64,000 nt of DNA from Anaerobacillus alkaliphilus (GCF_004116265.1 NZ_QOUX01000047.1:62001-126000); one strand, 5' to 3'; positions 8,606 through 17,240 are shown, counted from the stretch's first letter. A program made the numbers and translations. The notes: a model not told the origin generated them from the sequence alone.

Positions 8606-9574
8606 ATGAAAACAAAAAAGAGAATAATTATACCGGCAATTGCCGTAGTGATCTTAGTTATACTATATTTCTCGATTGGCAATTACTTTTACAATTATGC
8701 CCTTAATGCAAACGATCAGAAGGAGTTTTTGGAGGAAAATCCAAACTTAGCGAGAAGTGAGGCGGTTATGGCGGATGTTGCTGAATTGGCTGATCTAGCA
8801 GATCATGAATTTAAAAACAAAAATCAACCATCAACAATGTCTATTGTTTCAAATGATAAGCTCCAGTTGAAATTACAAGCAGACGTTTATCAAACTGGGG
8901 CAGATAATTCAAAATGGGCCATCGTTGCCCATGGATATACATCAAGTGCAGCAGGTATGACGAGATGGATTCGGAACTTCTATGAGGAAGGGTTTAATGT
9001 ATTAGCTCCAGATCTTCGTGGACACGGGAAGAGTGAAGGTGATTATATTGGTATGGGGTGGCATGACCGGTTGGATATGCTGTTATGGATTGAAGAAATT
9101 ATAGAGAAGGATCCAAATGCGGAAATCGTATTGTTTGGTATCTCGATGGGTGGAGCAACTGTTATGATGACCGCTGGTGAGGAACTTCCTTCTAATGTCA
9201 AAGTGATTGTCGAGGACTGTGGTTACTCCTCGGTGAGTGATGTATTTATCTACCAACTCGATGACTTGTTTGGTTTACCGGAGTTTCCGGTATTGAGAGC
9301 TGCTAATACAGTTACCAATCTACGTGCTGGATACGATCTGTATGAAGCCTCAGCGTTAAAGCAAATAGCTAAGGCAAAGAAACCGATTTTATTTATTCAT
9401 GGAGATCAGGATACTTTTGTTCCATTTAGTATGTTAGATGAGGTCTACGAGGCGGCAACGGTTGAAAAAGAAAAGCTAATTATTCCAGGTGCGGGTCATG
9501 GGGACGCAGAAAAGGTAGATCCTGAACTATACTGGAATACTATATGGAATTTTGTTGGGAAGTATATAGATTGA
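8606..9574 (+). CDS. Alpha/beta hydrolase with N-terminal membrane anchor (YqkD-like)
   Basis: 322 residues from the ATG at 8606; AGAGAGAGGT precedes it, while the earlier ATG at 8579 lacks a site. One N-terminal membrane helix (about 7-24) anchors an extracytoplasmic hydrolase fold. The nucleophile elbow is G-I-S180-M-G, with acid D266/D268 in HGDQD and H297 in GAGHGD. The oxyanion-hole segment is AHGYTSS. It looks like the Bacillus YqkD/YkfD-type serine hydrolases, whose natural substrates are not known. Monocistronic. Confidence 0.88.
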   Translation: MKTKKRIIIPAIAVVILVILYFSIGNYFYNYALNANDQKEFLEENPNLARSEAVMADVAELADLADHEFKNKNQPSTMSIVSNDKLQLKLQADVYQTGADNSKWAIVAHGYTSSAAGMTRWIRNFYEEGFNVLAPDLRGHGKSEGDYIGMGWHDRLDMLLWIEEIIEKDPNAEIVLFGISMGGATVMMTAGEELPSNVKVIVEDCGYSSVSDVFIYQLDDLFGLPEFPVLRAANTVTNLRAGYDLYEASALKQIAKAKKPILFIHGDQDTFVPFSMLDEVYEAATVEKEKLIIPGAGHGDAEKVDPELYWNTIWNFVGKYID

Positions 9575-9579
9575 TAGGG

Positions 9580-9663
9580 TGTCAGACAGCAATGAAAGTT
9601 CACTTTCACCACCTAGGATGATAGTTTTTTTCAAGCATGTTTATTCAAAGAAAGTGAACTTTC
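9580..9663. repeat. Dispersed palindromic repeat (GAAAGTTCACTTTC type), copy 1
   Basis: GAAAGTTCACTTTC (9594-9607) and its exact complement GAAAGTGAACTTTC (9650-9663), with an adjacent GTGTCAGACA half-palindrome at 9580. Related copies occur near 13555, 35651 and 45949. Confidence 0.85.
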
Positions 9664-9670
9664 CTGTTAA

Positions 9671-9910
9671 GCACGAGAGGAGATCTCGCAAGGCGGACCG
9701 AAAACGTTTCGCAGAGGTCGAGCCATTGCGATTTTGGAGACGTTGAACTTGAAACGTTCGACGATTAAACAGCAATTAGAGCAACCAGAGTTTCAGTCAA
9801 TTCAACAAATTTTAGTTGGAGAATTAAAGGCTCTTGATATGGTGATTAACGAGTTTACACAGTTGTTTGAAATACAAGAAAATGAAATGAAAAACGAAGA
9901 TAGTGTGTAG
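9671..9910 (+). pseudogene. 5'-truncated small conserved Bacillus protein
   Basis: A 79-residue reading frame follows an in-frame TAA and has no start codon: it contains GGPKTFRRGRAIAILETLN, QQLEQPEFQSIQQILVGELK and ends in FTQLFEIQENEMKNEDSV. From memory this resembles a small (~80-90 residue) Bacillus protein of unknown function, sometimes mislabelled 2-keto-3-deoxygluconate kinase, of which the first ~15-20 residues are missing. The break coincides with the right arm of the palindromic repeat at 9650-9663, suggesting repeat insertion or recombination removed the 5' end. Confidence 0.6.
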
Positions 9911-10083
9911 CGAATCGAAAACCATGTGAACGTAATTTCTACGTAGTACAGAAACTTCACCAATAATTCCCCATCTATTCTTAGCCATAAGTAGTTACAT
10001 TCATCATTTTTAAAAAACTAGTATATATGTCCACGCTCTTTTTCGTTCTTGTAATAGATATATATAGAACACAAAAAGAAGGG

Positions 10084-10204
10084 TGGACACTTTGTCCGGC
10101 GTTCCTGTAACTGGGTACTAGGTTTATAACAAAGGAGTTAATATCCTATATCTTTGGGTGTTACTCCTTTTGATGTTGTTGAGCTTCAAAGTTTAACTAG
10201 TACC
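10084..10204 (+). other. Structured leader upstream of the YjcZ mini-gene
   Basis: Hairpin GGACA/TGTCC (10084-10096), then an outer stem GGTACTAG (10114-10121) / CTAGTACC (10197-10204) enclosing an inner hairpin AAAGGAG (10131-10137) / CTCCTTT (10164-10170). It could be a terminator or a small RNA; not matched to a known class. Confidence 0.4.
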
Positions 10205-10248
10205 TATGTCATGAACCCCTTCCTTTTATATAAGAGGAGGTGACTAGA

Positions 10249-10341
10249 ATGGGTGCAGGATATGGTGGTGCAGGATTTGCGTTAATTGTTGTACTATTCG
10301 TTTTACTTGTAATCGTTGGTACAGCATACGTGAGATACTAG
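10249..10341 (+). CDS. YjcZ/SscA-family sporulation mini-protein
   Basis: 30 residues: MGAGYGG-AGFALIVVLFVLLVIVG then TAYVRY. A short glycine-rich head and a single membrane helix ending in a few residues are typical of the YjcZ family, of which B. subtilis SscA is a small spore-assembly factor. A strong site GAGGAGGTGA precedes the ATG at proper distance. A rho-independent terminator follows within 10 bases. Role in spores is inferred from the family. Confidence 0.85.
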   Translation: MGAGYGGAGFALIVVLFVLLVIVGTAYVRY

Positions 10342-10349
10342 GATGATTT

Positions 10350-10379
10350 AAGAGTCAGCATTCGTGTTGACTCTTTTTC
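10350..10379 (+). terminator. Terminator of the YjcZ mini-gene
   Basis: AGAGTCA / TGACTCT, 7-bp stem with a 10-nt loop, followed by TTTTTCT. Confidence 0.8.
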
Positions 10380-10428
10380 TAGTAGTATACTTAAGCAGGT
10401 GCGAAATAGTTCTCTGTTCTTTGTTTTT

Positions 10429-10620
10429 GGCTGTTTTCGCAAAGTTTGTTGCTTTCGTAAAAATCCCAAAAGCCGGATTTTTACACAAATTACTAACAAT
10501 TCACCACTAATTTAGTAAGTAAAGCTCTTTTCTTACATAATTTATTGGCTGATATCTTCATCTAGGGTATTTTTTCGATAATTTTAGGATAGAAAAGCCA
10601 CAATGTATACGAAAAGAGCC
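10429..10620. mobile_element. 192-bp MITE, copy 2, with 8-bp target duplication
   Basis: Same length and about 90 percent the same sequence as the copy at 5588-5779. Flanked by perfect direct repeats TTGTTTTT at 10421-10428 and 10621-10628. Ends GGCTGTTTTCGCAAAG and, inverted, GGCTCTTTTCGTATAC. It lies in the intergenic space just upstream of the manganese riboswitch promoter. Confidence 0.9.
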
Positions 10621-10679
10621 TTGTTTTTTCATAGTTGATATGCAAAATAAAAATCTTTAGATAATTGGCAAAAAACTAG

Positions 10680-10708
10680 TTGACGCTATAGTTAAAGTAT
10701 AATAATAT
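10680..10708 (+). promoter_or_regulatory. Sigma-A-like promoter of the riboswitch-terC unit
   Basis: -35 TTGACG (10680-10685), 17 bp, -10 TAATAT (10703-10708), about 50 bases before the riboswitch aptamer. Confidence 0.6.
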
Positions 10709-10759
10709 AAAATTATTAGTTTGAGAGTTAAAACTAGCGCTCCAAGAGAGCTTATAGAC

Positions 10760-10855
10760 TCCAAAGGGGAGTAGCTTACAGTTATGTCGACATTACGTGA
10801 TTTTACATCACCGGCCTAACTGGCAACGTACATGTTGCTTGCAAGACCTTTGCCA
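10760..10855 (+). promoter_or_regulatory. yybP-ykoY manganese riboswitch
   Basis: The conserved core CCAAAGGGGAGTAGC (10761-10775) and the closing GCAAGACCTTTGCC (10841-10854) form P1 (CAAAGG/CCTTTG). Internal hairpins include GGCAACGTACATGTTGC. This is the yybP-ykoY aptamer, known to sense Mn2+ and to sit before TerC-family manganese exporters. A competing stem (CCTTTGCC with GGTAAAGG) and a strong terminator follow, so ligand-controlled transcription termination is the likely mechanism. The gene downstream is a TerC protein, which agrees. Confidence 0.88.
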
Positions 10856-10881
10856 ATTTGGTAAAGGGATATATTGTGCTT

Positions 10882-10919
10882 AAAGACCTTTATCAATTAA
10901 ATTTGGTAGAGGTCTTTTT
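10882..10919 (+). terminator. Intrinsic terminator of the manganese riboswitch expression platform
   Basis: 15-bp stem AAAGACCTTTATCAA (10882-10896) / TTGGTAGAGGTCTTT (10903-10917) with two wobble pairs, 6-nt loop, then TTTTT. Its 5' arm repeats the GACCTTT of the aptamer's P1 strand. Confidence 0.85.
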
Positions 10920-11233
10920 ATTTTATACTGGAGGGGAAAAAAGATCTAAATCTACTTTGTTTCACACTGAATTTCACATAATTTACAATTCAATTATAAA
11001 GGAGATCACAGGATTACTTGGACATAGATAGGTGAAGGAAACTTTTTATATTTTTAACTTTTTTAATTACGTTTAAATTATACCTTGTAACGATTATTAC
11101 GTTAGATGTTAATCAACCACCGAGGAGCATCTCTATCATTACTCAAATTAGTCAATGTGGAAACAATATTCAGTCTAGTCTTTTCAAAAATGAAACGGGT
11201 AAATATATTTAATAACTGGAGGAGAAACTTTAA
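10920..11233 (+). other. 314-base spacer between riboswitch terminator and terC
   Basis: A+T-rich, without a convincing ORF. A small hairpin-like CCGAGGAGCATCTCT sits near 11129. The spacer is unusually long for this riboswitch class; it may hide a second promoter or be the scar of an insertion. Confidence 0.5.
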
Positions 11234-12010
11234 TTGGAGATTGCATTGTTATTAGAATACGGATGGGTACTATTGATCTTAATTGCGATAGAAGGGATCT
11301 TAGCAGCGGATAACGCGCTCGTCATTGCAACAATGGTGAAGCATTTACCTAAGGAACAGAGGAAAAAAGCTCTAGTTTATGGATTAGCTGGGGCCTTTGT
11401 GTTTCGTTTCGGATCATTATTTCTCATTTCGTATCTTATTCATATATGGCAAATTCAAGCAATCGGTGCAGCGTATCTACTAGGTATAGCTATTTATCAC
11501 CTAGTTAAGAAATATATGTTAAAACGATATATTAAAGCTAAAATGCAGGAAGCAAAAGGATCTGGATTTTGGTTAACTGTATTAAAAGTCGAGTTGGCAG
11601 ATGTTGCATTTGCAGTAGACGCTATCCTTGTCGCTGTTGCATTGGCAGCTACACTTCCTACAACAAACCTCCCAAACATTGGCGGGTTAGATGGCGGACA
11701 TTTTACGATCGTTCTCGCTGGAGGTATTATAGGGTTAATCATCATGAGGTTTGCTGCTGGTAAATTCGTTGATTTACTAGATAGAAAACCCGGTTTAGAA
11801 ACAACCGCCTATGTTGTAGTAGCCTGGGTCGGTGTGAAACTGGCAGTTTATGCGCTTTCTCACCCAGAACTAGCGATTATCTCTACTGATTTTGCGAAGG
11901 GAGTAACCTGGAAGATCATCTTCTGGTCAATACTAATGTTAATTGTAGTTACAGGATGGTTTATGTCGAAGGACGAACCTAATCAGATTATTCTACAGAA
12001 AAGTAGCTAA
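11234..12010 (+). CDS. TerC-family membrane protein, probable manganese exporter (YkoY/MeeY-like)
   Basis: 258 residues, TTG start behind GGAGGAGAAA. Seven to eight membrane helices. The two acidic family motifs are present in helices: EGILAADNALV (about 20-30) and VELADVAFAVDAIL (about 118-131), whose aspartates are thought to handle metal. TerC/YkoY-type proteins in Bacilli export Mn2+ or metallate exported enzymes. Control by the upstream Mn2+ riboswitch strongly supports this role. Followed by a perfect bidirectional terminator. Confidence 0.9.
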   Translation: MEIALLLEYGWVLLILIAIEGILAADNALVIATMVKHLPKEQRKKALVYGLAGAFVFRFGSLFLISYLIHIWQIQAIGAAYLLGIAIYHLVKKYMLKRYIKAKMQEAKGSGFWLTVLKVELADVAFAVDAILVAVALAATLPTTNLPNIGGLDGGHFTIVLAGGIIGLIIMRFAAGKFVDLLDRKPGLETTAYVVVAWVGVKLAVYALSHPELAIISTDFAKGVTWKIIFWSILMLIVVTGWFMSKDEPNQIILQKSS

Positions 12011-12014
12011 TTAA

Positions 12015-12050
12015 AAAACATCTCTTCTAGTGACTTAGAAGAGATGTTTT
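12015..12050. terminator. Bidirectional terminator between terC-like gene and uppP
   Basis: Perfect 15-bp stem AAAACATCTCTTCTA / TAGAAGAGATGTTTT with a 6-nt loop, flanked by A and T runs; serves both convergent genes. Confidence 0.95.
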
Positions 12051-12065
12051 TCTGTGAATCCAACC

Positions 12066-12848
12066 CTAGAATAACCTTAAGTGTTGTAAAACTAATACTG
12101 TTATACCTAAAACCCATACATAAACAGCAAATGTTTTCAAGCTATGTTTTTTCAAGTAGTTGATCATCCACTTTACGGCTATGTAGCCAAATATCGCTGA
12201 TGCCAAAATACCAATCATAAGTGCAGATAACGAAATATCTTCTCTTCCAACCTGTATCACTTCGGTAGTTTGAAGTACTACGGCACCTGCAATGGCTGGC
12301 GTCGATAACAAAAAGGAGAAATAAGCAGCCGTCTCGCGGTCAAGCTTTCGAAATAATCCTGCTGCGATTGTTAATCCAGAACGGGAAATAGCTGGGAAAA
12401 TAGCTGCCGCTTGAAAGGATCCGATAAAAAGAGCATCCTTCCAATTAATTTGATCCATTCGTTTTCTTCCTTCTTTGATTGAGTCGGCAAACCAAAGTAC
12501 AGCACCCGTAAGTAAAAACTCCCACCCAATGGTAACGCCTGTCTTGGAGATTTCTTCAAAGTAATCTTTGAAAGTTAGGCCAACAACCACAGCAGGTAGA
12601 GTTCCAACGAGGAGCAATAACGATAATTTGTGAAACGGGTTTTTGATGATTTTGATAAACTCTTCCCTGTAAAAATAGAGGACAGCAACTAATGTACCAA
12701 GATGAAGCATGGTATCAAGTAGTAAGCCTGCTTCTTGTAACCCAAAAATGTTTCTCCCTAAATAGAGGTGACCGGTACTACTAATTGGCAAAAACTCAGT
12801 TAACCCTTGAATAATTCCTAGAATAAACGCTTCGATTTTCGACATCAT
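12066..12848 (-). CDS. uppP: Undecaprenyl-diphosphatase UppP/BacA
   Basis: 260 residues, the usual length. Both family signatures are present: LTEFLPISSTGHL near residue 16-28 and FPAISRSGLTIAAGL near 155-170, which hold the catalytic Glu, Ser and Arg. About eight membrane helices. It hydrolyses undecaprenyl pyrophosphate to the monophosphate carrier lipid for cell-wall synthesis and confers bacitracin tolerance. AAGGAG precedes the start. The DedA gene lies immediately upstream (15-base gap), probably one operon. Confidence 0.95.
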   Translation of the reverse strand: MMSKIEAFILGIIQGLTEFLPISSTGHLYLGRNIFGLQEAGLLLDTMLHLGTLVAVLYFYREEFIKIIKNPFHKLSLLLLVGTLPAVVVGLTFKDYFEEISKTGVTIGWEFLLTGAVLWFADSIKEGRKRMDQINWKDALFIGSFQAAAIFPAISRSGLTIAAGLFRKLDRETAAYFSFLLSTPAIAGAVVLQTTEVIQVGREDISLSALMIGILASAIFGYIAVKWMINYLKKHSLKTFAVYVWVLGITVLVLQHLRLF

Positions 12849-12863
12849 ACCACTTTTCGCTCC

Positions 12864-13472
12864 TTATTTAGTCCTTAATCGCTGGATGATAAAATAGCTA
12901 ATTACACCTAAAATCAATATGAGAATTACCGGTAAAATTAAAGGCTGGGCAGCTGTTTTAATCTCGCGCCAATTTTCTCCTAGTTGTAAGCCTAAATATA
13001 GAAAGAAGAGCGTCCAAGGAAGAATTGCTGCAATGGTGTAAAAAATAAACGTAGACACTGGCATTTTTGCTACACCAGCTGGAATTGAAATGGCATGCCG
13101 AACGACGGGGACAAATCTTGCTGCAAAGACTACGATAGGACCATATTCCTTAAACCATTTCTCAGATAAATCGAGATGCTTGTGATGAATTAGCAAATAC
13201 TTTCCATACTTCTCTAAAAACGGCCTACCTCCGTAACTCCCTAGCCAGTATAAAAACAACTGAGCCAATGTACCACCAATAACACCTGCTACTATTGCAC
13301 CGATAAACCCAATTTCACCGGTTGATATTAAGTAGCCGCCGTAACCAAGGACAATTTCACTAGGAATAACCTCAATCATTAAACCTAAAGCAATACCAAT
13401 AACACCAAGTTCAGCAAAAAAATCTAGTAAATTCAAAAAAATTGTTCCATCTACCAACGCCTCTTTTTTCAT
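12864..13472 (-). CDS. DedA-family membrane protein (possible undecaprenyl-phosphate translocase)
   Basis: 202 residues, five or so membrane segments. Family signature around FAARFVPVVRHAISIPAGVAKM (seen at about 112-134, key arginines present) with the upstream E-x-x-P-S-E-I region. DedA proteins are proposed flippases; the UptA branch returns undecaprenyl phosphate across the membrane. Its position in front of uppP, whose product makes undecaprenyl phosphate, fits that role. The ATG lacks a good ribosome site; a TTG ~14 codons in (GATGGAACAATTTTT before it) is an alternative start. Confidence 0.88.
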   Translation of the reverse strand: MKKEALVDGTIFLNLLDFFAELGVIGIALGLMIEVIPSEIVLGYGGYLISTGEIGFIGAIVAGVIGGTLAQLFLYWLGSYGGRPFLEKYGKYLLIHHKHLDLSEKWFKEYGPIVVFAARFVPVVRHAISIPAGVAKMPVSTFIFYTIAAILPWTLFFLYLGLQLGENWREIKTAAQPLILPVILILILGVISYFIIQRLRTK

Positions 13473-13786
13473 AATTATTACTTCATATTAATTTATGACG
13501 GCACGTCCAAAATGAGTACAGGTAGTGTTCTACCCTGAAAGTAGAAATTAAGACGAAAGTTCACTTCTTTTATTTTGGGATACTTCAGTAATCTTTTCAT
13601 CCCTGTTGGTGAAAGTGAACTTACATTGGTGTCAGACACCGTTCATGGACAAATTAGTTAAAATGTCTATGTTACAGGGACGTCTAGGAGAGAAGGAACT
13701 AAGTGAGAAAGCTACACCATCTTCCACAAATTACAGATTTTCTTTATAATAGATACAAAATGTAATTAAGAAGTTGAGGGACATAG
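13473..13786. other. 314-bp intergenic region with palindromic repeat
   Basis: Divergent promoter region between the DedA gene and the SEC-C gene. Most of it (13555-13670) is the dispersed repeat described separately; no ORF was seen. Confidence 0.6.
13555..13670. repeat. Dispersed palindromic repeat, copy 2
   Basis: GAAAGTTCACTTC (13555-13567) and GAAAGTGAACTT (13611-13622), then the palindrome GGTGTCAGACACC (13628-13640) and ATGGACAAATTAG. Same modules and spacing as copies near 9580 and 35651. Confidence 0.85.
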
Positions 13787-14998
13787 ATGGATAAGAAAAC
13801 AATGGATACTTTAGTTGGAGCATTACATCGGATGAAGGAAGATGCGCGTAAATCCGAGATTAAAAGGGAAGAACAGGGATGGAACACTACGACGTTGCCT
13901 TCTTCGCTAGTTGAGATACTTAGTAGTTTAACAAAACACGAACTAGATACGATACGAAAGAATTATAATATTAGAGGGATAAGTTCATTAAAGAAGAGTG
14001 AACTTGCAGCAGAGCTCGCGAGGCAGATACCGAAGCTATATTTAAATACGATATCACTACTTGATAGTGAAAGTTACGACCTAGTAAAGAAAATTGTAAA
14101 ACAGTCAGGTTATATTAGGAGTTTTGATTTACCTTTTTCTAAAATCGAGGTGCTTAAGGATCATAGCATTTTGTTTCCAGGAACCTACCAAGGGGAAAAA
14201 GTGTTATTTATTCCTTTGGAGTTACTGAATGCTTTCCTAGAAAAAGAGAATAGTATGTTAGGTAAAATAGTTAATCGCAATACAACTTGGATTACTCTCA
14301 TCCATGGACTACTTTATTATTATGGAGTGATGGATAGTTCTAAGTTACTAAAGAAACTAGAGCCACTGACAAACGAAGAGATAGACGCTATGCATTTTTT
14401 CAATGTCATTTCTTTTGCAAGTAAATATAATGGACAAGTGTCCTTAAGTTTTGGTGGAATGAGAGATCGCCGCGTTTCCGATGAGAGAAAACTCTATGAA
14501 GAACACCTAGCTAGACCCACACTTGATTACTATCCTTTTACCAAAGAGCAATTACTAGCTGCAGGGCAGCTCAATTATGTTGAGAAAAATCATGCATTGA
14601 AGGATTTGTTAAGTTTTCTAAAGTATTACTATGAAATGAAAGAAGAAGATTTAAATGAAATATCGCTCCAACTTGTTACGATGATTAATAAGGATGCGCA
14701 GCCTGCAATGGCAATCCAATATTTGCAAAAGTGGATTGAAATTCCTAATATGGAGTTCTTACAGGAGCTAACAGAAAAGGTGATGTACCTCTACAATAAT
14801 ACTCGTTTGTGGATATTGAAAGGACACACACCCTCAGAGGTTGCCCAAAAAGAAAAGACGCATTTACTTCCCTTACCGAAACAACCATATTTAAGTAACG
14901 CCAAGGTTGTTGATCTTAGTGGATATAGTAAAATTGGCAGAAACAACCCTTGTCAGTGTGGTAGCGGTAAGAAATATAAGAAGTGTTGTGGGAAATAA
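13787..14998 (+). CDS. SEC-C zinc-motif protein with N-terminal SAP/Rho-N-like segment
   Basis: 403 residues. The C-terminus carries a SEC-C motif, NPCQCGSGKKYKKCCG (C-x-C-x8-CC), the zinc-binding tail known from SecA. Residues ~40-85 (SLTKHELDTIRKNYNIRGIS, then KKSELAAELA) resemble a SAP or Rho N-terminal helix pair. The middle is helical without a known motif. SEC-C-tailed proteins of this size are common in Bacillus with unknown role; interaction with ribosome or SecB-like partners is only a guess. Ends in a strong terminator. Confidence 0.8.
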   Translation: MDKKTMDTLVGALHRMKEDARKSEIKREEQGWNTTTLPSSLVEILSSLTKHELDTIRKNYNIRGISSLKKSELAAELARQIPKLYLNTISLLDSESYDLVKKIVKQSGYIRSFDLPFSKIEVLKDHSILFPGTYQGEKVLFIPLELLNAFLEKENSMLGKIVNRNTTWITLIHGLLYYYGVMDSSKLLKKLEPLTNEEIDAMHFFNVISFASKYNGQVSLSFGGMRDRRVSDERKLYEEHLARPTLDYYPFTKEQLLAAGQLNYVEKNHALKDLLSFLKYYYEMKEEDLNEISLQLVTMINKDAQPAMAIQYLQKWIEIPNMEFLQELTEKVMYLYNNTRLWILKGHTPSEVAQKEKTHLLPLPKQPYLSNAKVVDLSGYSKIGRNNPCQCGSGKKYKKCCGK

Positions 14999-15003
14999 GT
15001 GAT

Positions 15004-15042
15004 AAAAAAGTACGGCTCTCATAAAGAGAACCGTACTTTTTC
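15004..15042. terminator. Bidirectional terminator
   Basis: AAAAAGTACGG / CCGTACTTTTT, 11 bp plus inner CTCT/AGAG pairs; between convergent genes. Confidence 0.92.
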
Positions 15043-15047
15043 GATTT

Positions 15048-17045
15048 TTAGTTTCTACGGTCGTCAAACCAACCAATTAAGTGCTGTAGACGTTCTAAGC
15101 GGTGCTTTGGTTTACCAGAGCGAGAAAGGTCATGGTTTTCGTCTGGGAAGCGAACGAGTTTAGTCTCAACTCCTAGACGTTTTAAGGCAATATACCATTG
15201 CTCAGCTTGCTCCATAGGGCAACGTAAATCCTGTTCTGAGTGAAGGATTAATGTTGGTGTTTTAACATTACGAGCATAGTGGAGAGGGGAGAGCTTTAAT
15301 AGTTTCTCATAATCGTCCCATAGATCCGCATGTCCGTGTTGCCACTCAGTAAAGAAGAAGCCAATATCACTCGTTCCATAGAAGCTGTGCCAGTTACAAA
15401 TACTACGTTGTGTAACGGCTGCTTTAAAACGTTCTGTACGAGTAACAATGACGTTGGTCATATAGCCACCATAGCTTCCACCTGTAACGAATAACTGATC
15501 GTTATCAATGTAGCTAAAGTTCGCTAGCGCATAATCAACACCAGCCATAATATCTTCGTAATCCATACCACCGTAATCACCGATAACCGCATTTACAAAG
15601 TCATGACCATAGCCTTGGCTTCCTCTTGGGTTCGTGTAAAGTACCACATACCCTTTTGAGGCCATTAATTGCATTTCATGATGTATCCCATTTCCGTAAG
15701 CAGTTGCCGGACCGCCGTGAATTTGAAGGATCATTGGATACTTTTTACCTTCCTCATATCCGTAAGGCTTTAACACCCATCCTTCAACATTCCAACCATC
15801 CGTGCTTTTGTACTGGAAGTTCTCAGGTGTACTTAGATGTACTTCGTTATATAATTCCTGATTCCAATCTGTTAGTTTTTGAACGTTATCTACATTCGTT
15901 AAATCCTGTACGACAACGTCTCCTGTAGAATGAGGAGTAGCTAGAACAAGAACTGCTTGGTTATCGCTAACGATATCAAATGAAGTCACTGTTGTGACCG
16001 CTGGAGATAAAGCAGCTGAAACCTCACCTTCAAGATTTACTTTAAACAACTGGCAATCGCCACCAATGGTAGCATTGAAGTAGATGTTAGAGCTAGTAGC
16101 GTCCCAGATTAAACTTCCATCAGCTGTGTCATACTTCGCATCTACACCAACAAGGTTCCCAACTGTGTAATCAAAGCTTTCCGTTAAATTTGTTAGGTTG
16201 CCTGTTTCAGTTGAAAATAGAAGGACATTTGCATTCCCTTGACTTCTTTCACCACGCGTATGGCCAACAGCTGCTAACCAATTTCCGTCAGGAGAGAAGG
16301 AAGGTGCCATAATATAACCGTTCCCTTGGAAAAATAGGCTTTCTTCCTTAGAAGCAATGTCGTATTTCCAAATGGCTGGTAAATAGCCCCATTCAGCGTC
16401 TTCTGCTTTTGTGCCGATATAAACTAACGTTTTTCCATCTGGAGAGAAACGTGGTTGACCAAAATCATGGTTACCTTCCGTAATCTTCGTAAAAGCTTTT
16501 GTCTCAATGTCAAAGATATATACATGCTTACGGTCTTCGTTATAAATGCCAACTCCGTCACCTTTATAGCGAAGTCTAGTAATTACTTTTACATCACTTT
16601 TTTCTTCTTTTTTCTCTTCTTCTTTGTCAGTTGTAAGCTTCAACTCACCTGAGACTGTTAGAGCAAGTTGACTACCATCTGGAGACCAAACAAACTCACC
16701 AACACCTTGTTTTACATCTGTTAATTGAACAGCTTCACCACCATCTACAGGTAGGAACCAAACTTGATTTTTTCCTGTACGGTTTGAACGGAACGCAATT
16801 GTCTTTCCGTCTGGTGACCATTTCGGAGCTACATCTTTTACTAATTGATCTTTTGAATAGTGTGAGGTAAATTGTCTACCTTCCCCCTGTAAATCAGTTA
16901 CATAGATATAAGAATAGTAACCATCTTTTTCTTTATCTACATGAGTTAGGACATAGGCAGCTTTGTCTTTGTTAGGAGACACTACAGGATCTCCGACAAA
17001 TTTAAATTTAACTAAGTCTTCTGCTGTAATTGGACGTTTTGTCAA
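15048..17045 (-). CDS. S9-family serine peptidase (prolyl oligopeptidase/acylaminoacyl peptidase type)
   Basis: I place the start at the TTG at 17045 because GGAGGAATGTAAA sits directly in front of it, giving 665 residues; the frame is open 12 codons further. Residues ~30-390 form a beta-propeller with repeated WSPDG/FSPDG blades. The C-terminal hydrolase has GGSYGGYM (nucleophile Ser), HSEQDLRCP (Asp) and DENHDLSRSG (His). No signal peptide, so a cytoplasmic peptidase of short peptides. B. subtilis YuxL is a comparable enzyme. Monocistronic. Confidence 0.9.
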   Translation of the reverse strand: MTKRPITAEDLVKFKFVGDPVVSPNKDKAAYVLTHVDKEKDGYYSYIYVTDLQGEGRQFTSHYSKDQLVKDVAPKWSPDGKTIAFRSNRTGKNQVWFLPVDGGEAVQLTDVKQGVGEFVWSPDGSQLALTVSGELKLTTDKEEEKKEEKSDVKVITRLRYKGDGVGIYNEDRKHVYIFDIETKAFTKITEGNHDFGQPRFSPDGKTLVYIGTKAEDAEWGYLPAIWKYDIASKEESLFFQGNGYIMAPSFSPDGNWLAAVGHTRGERSQGNANVLLFSTETGNLTNLTESFDYTVGNLVGVDAKYDTADGSLIWDATSSNIYFNATIGGDCQLFKVNLEGEVSAALSPAVTTVTSFDIVSDNQAVLVLATPHSTGDVVVQDLTNVDNVQKLTDWNQELYNEVHLSTPENFQYKSTDGWNVEGWVLKPYGYEEGKKYPMILQIHGGPATAYGNGIHHEMQLMASKGYVVLYTNPRGSQGYGHDFVNAVIGDYGGMDYEDIMAGVDYALANFSYIDNDQLFVTGGSYGGYMTNVIVTRTERFKAAVTQRSICNWHSFYGTSDIGFFFTEWQHGHADLWDDYEKLLKLSPLHYARNVKTPTLILHSEQDLRCPMEQAEQWYIALKRLGVETKLVRFPDENHDLSRSGKPKHRLERLQHLIGWFDDRRN

Positions 17046-17183
17046 TTTACATTCCTCCATTATGTATATTCGTTCTACCATTCTATTTTAACATTTCGGT
17101 GGGCGAAATAAAATTAAAATGTTTCAGTATTATCAGAAAAAAGAAGGGTGCTTGAAGTGATTGTGGTAACGCGAACTATTTTC

Positions 17184-17240
17184 GGGGACATACGTTCCGT
17201 TATTTTCTAATAAAATGCCTATTTTTCGATTTCGAGGACA
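17184..17240. repeat. 57-bp dispersed repeat (GGACATACGTTCCG...GAGGACA), solo copy
   Basis: GGGGACATACGTTCCGTTAT at the left, CGATTTCGAGGACA at the right. Two more copies, in inverted orientation to each other, lie at 27300-27531. Confidence 0.7.
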
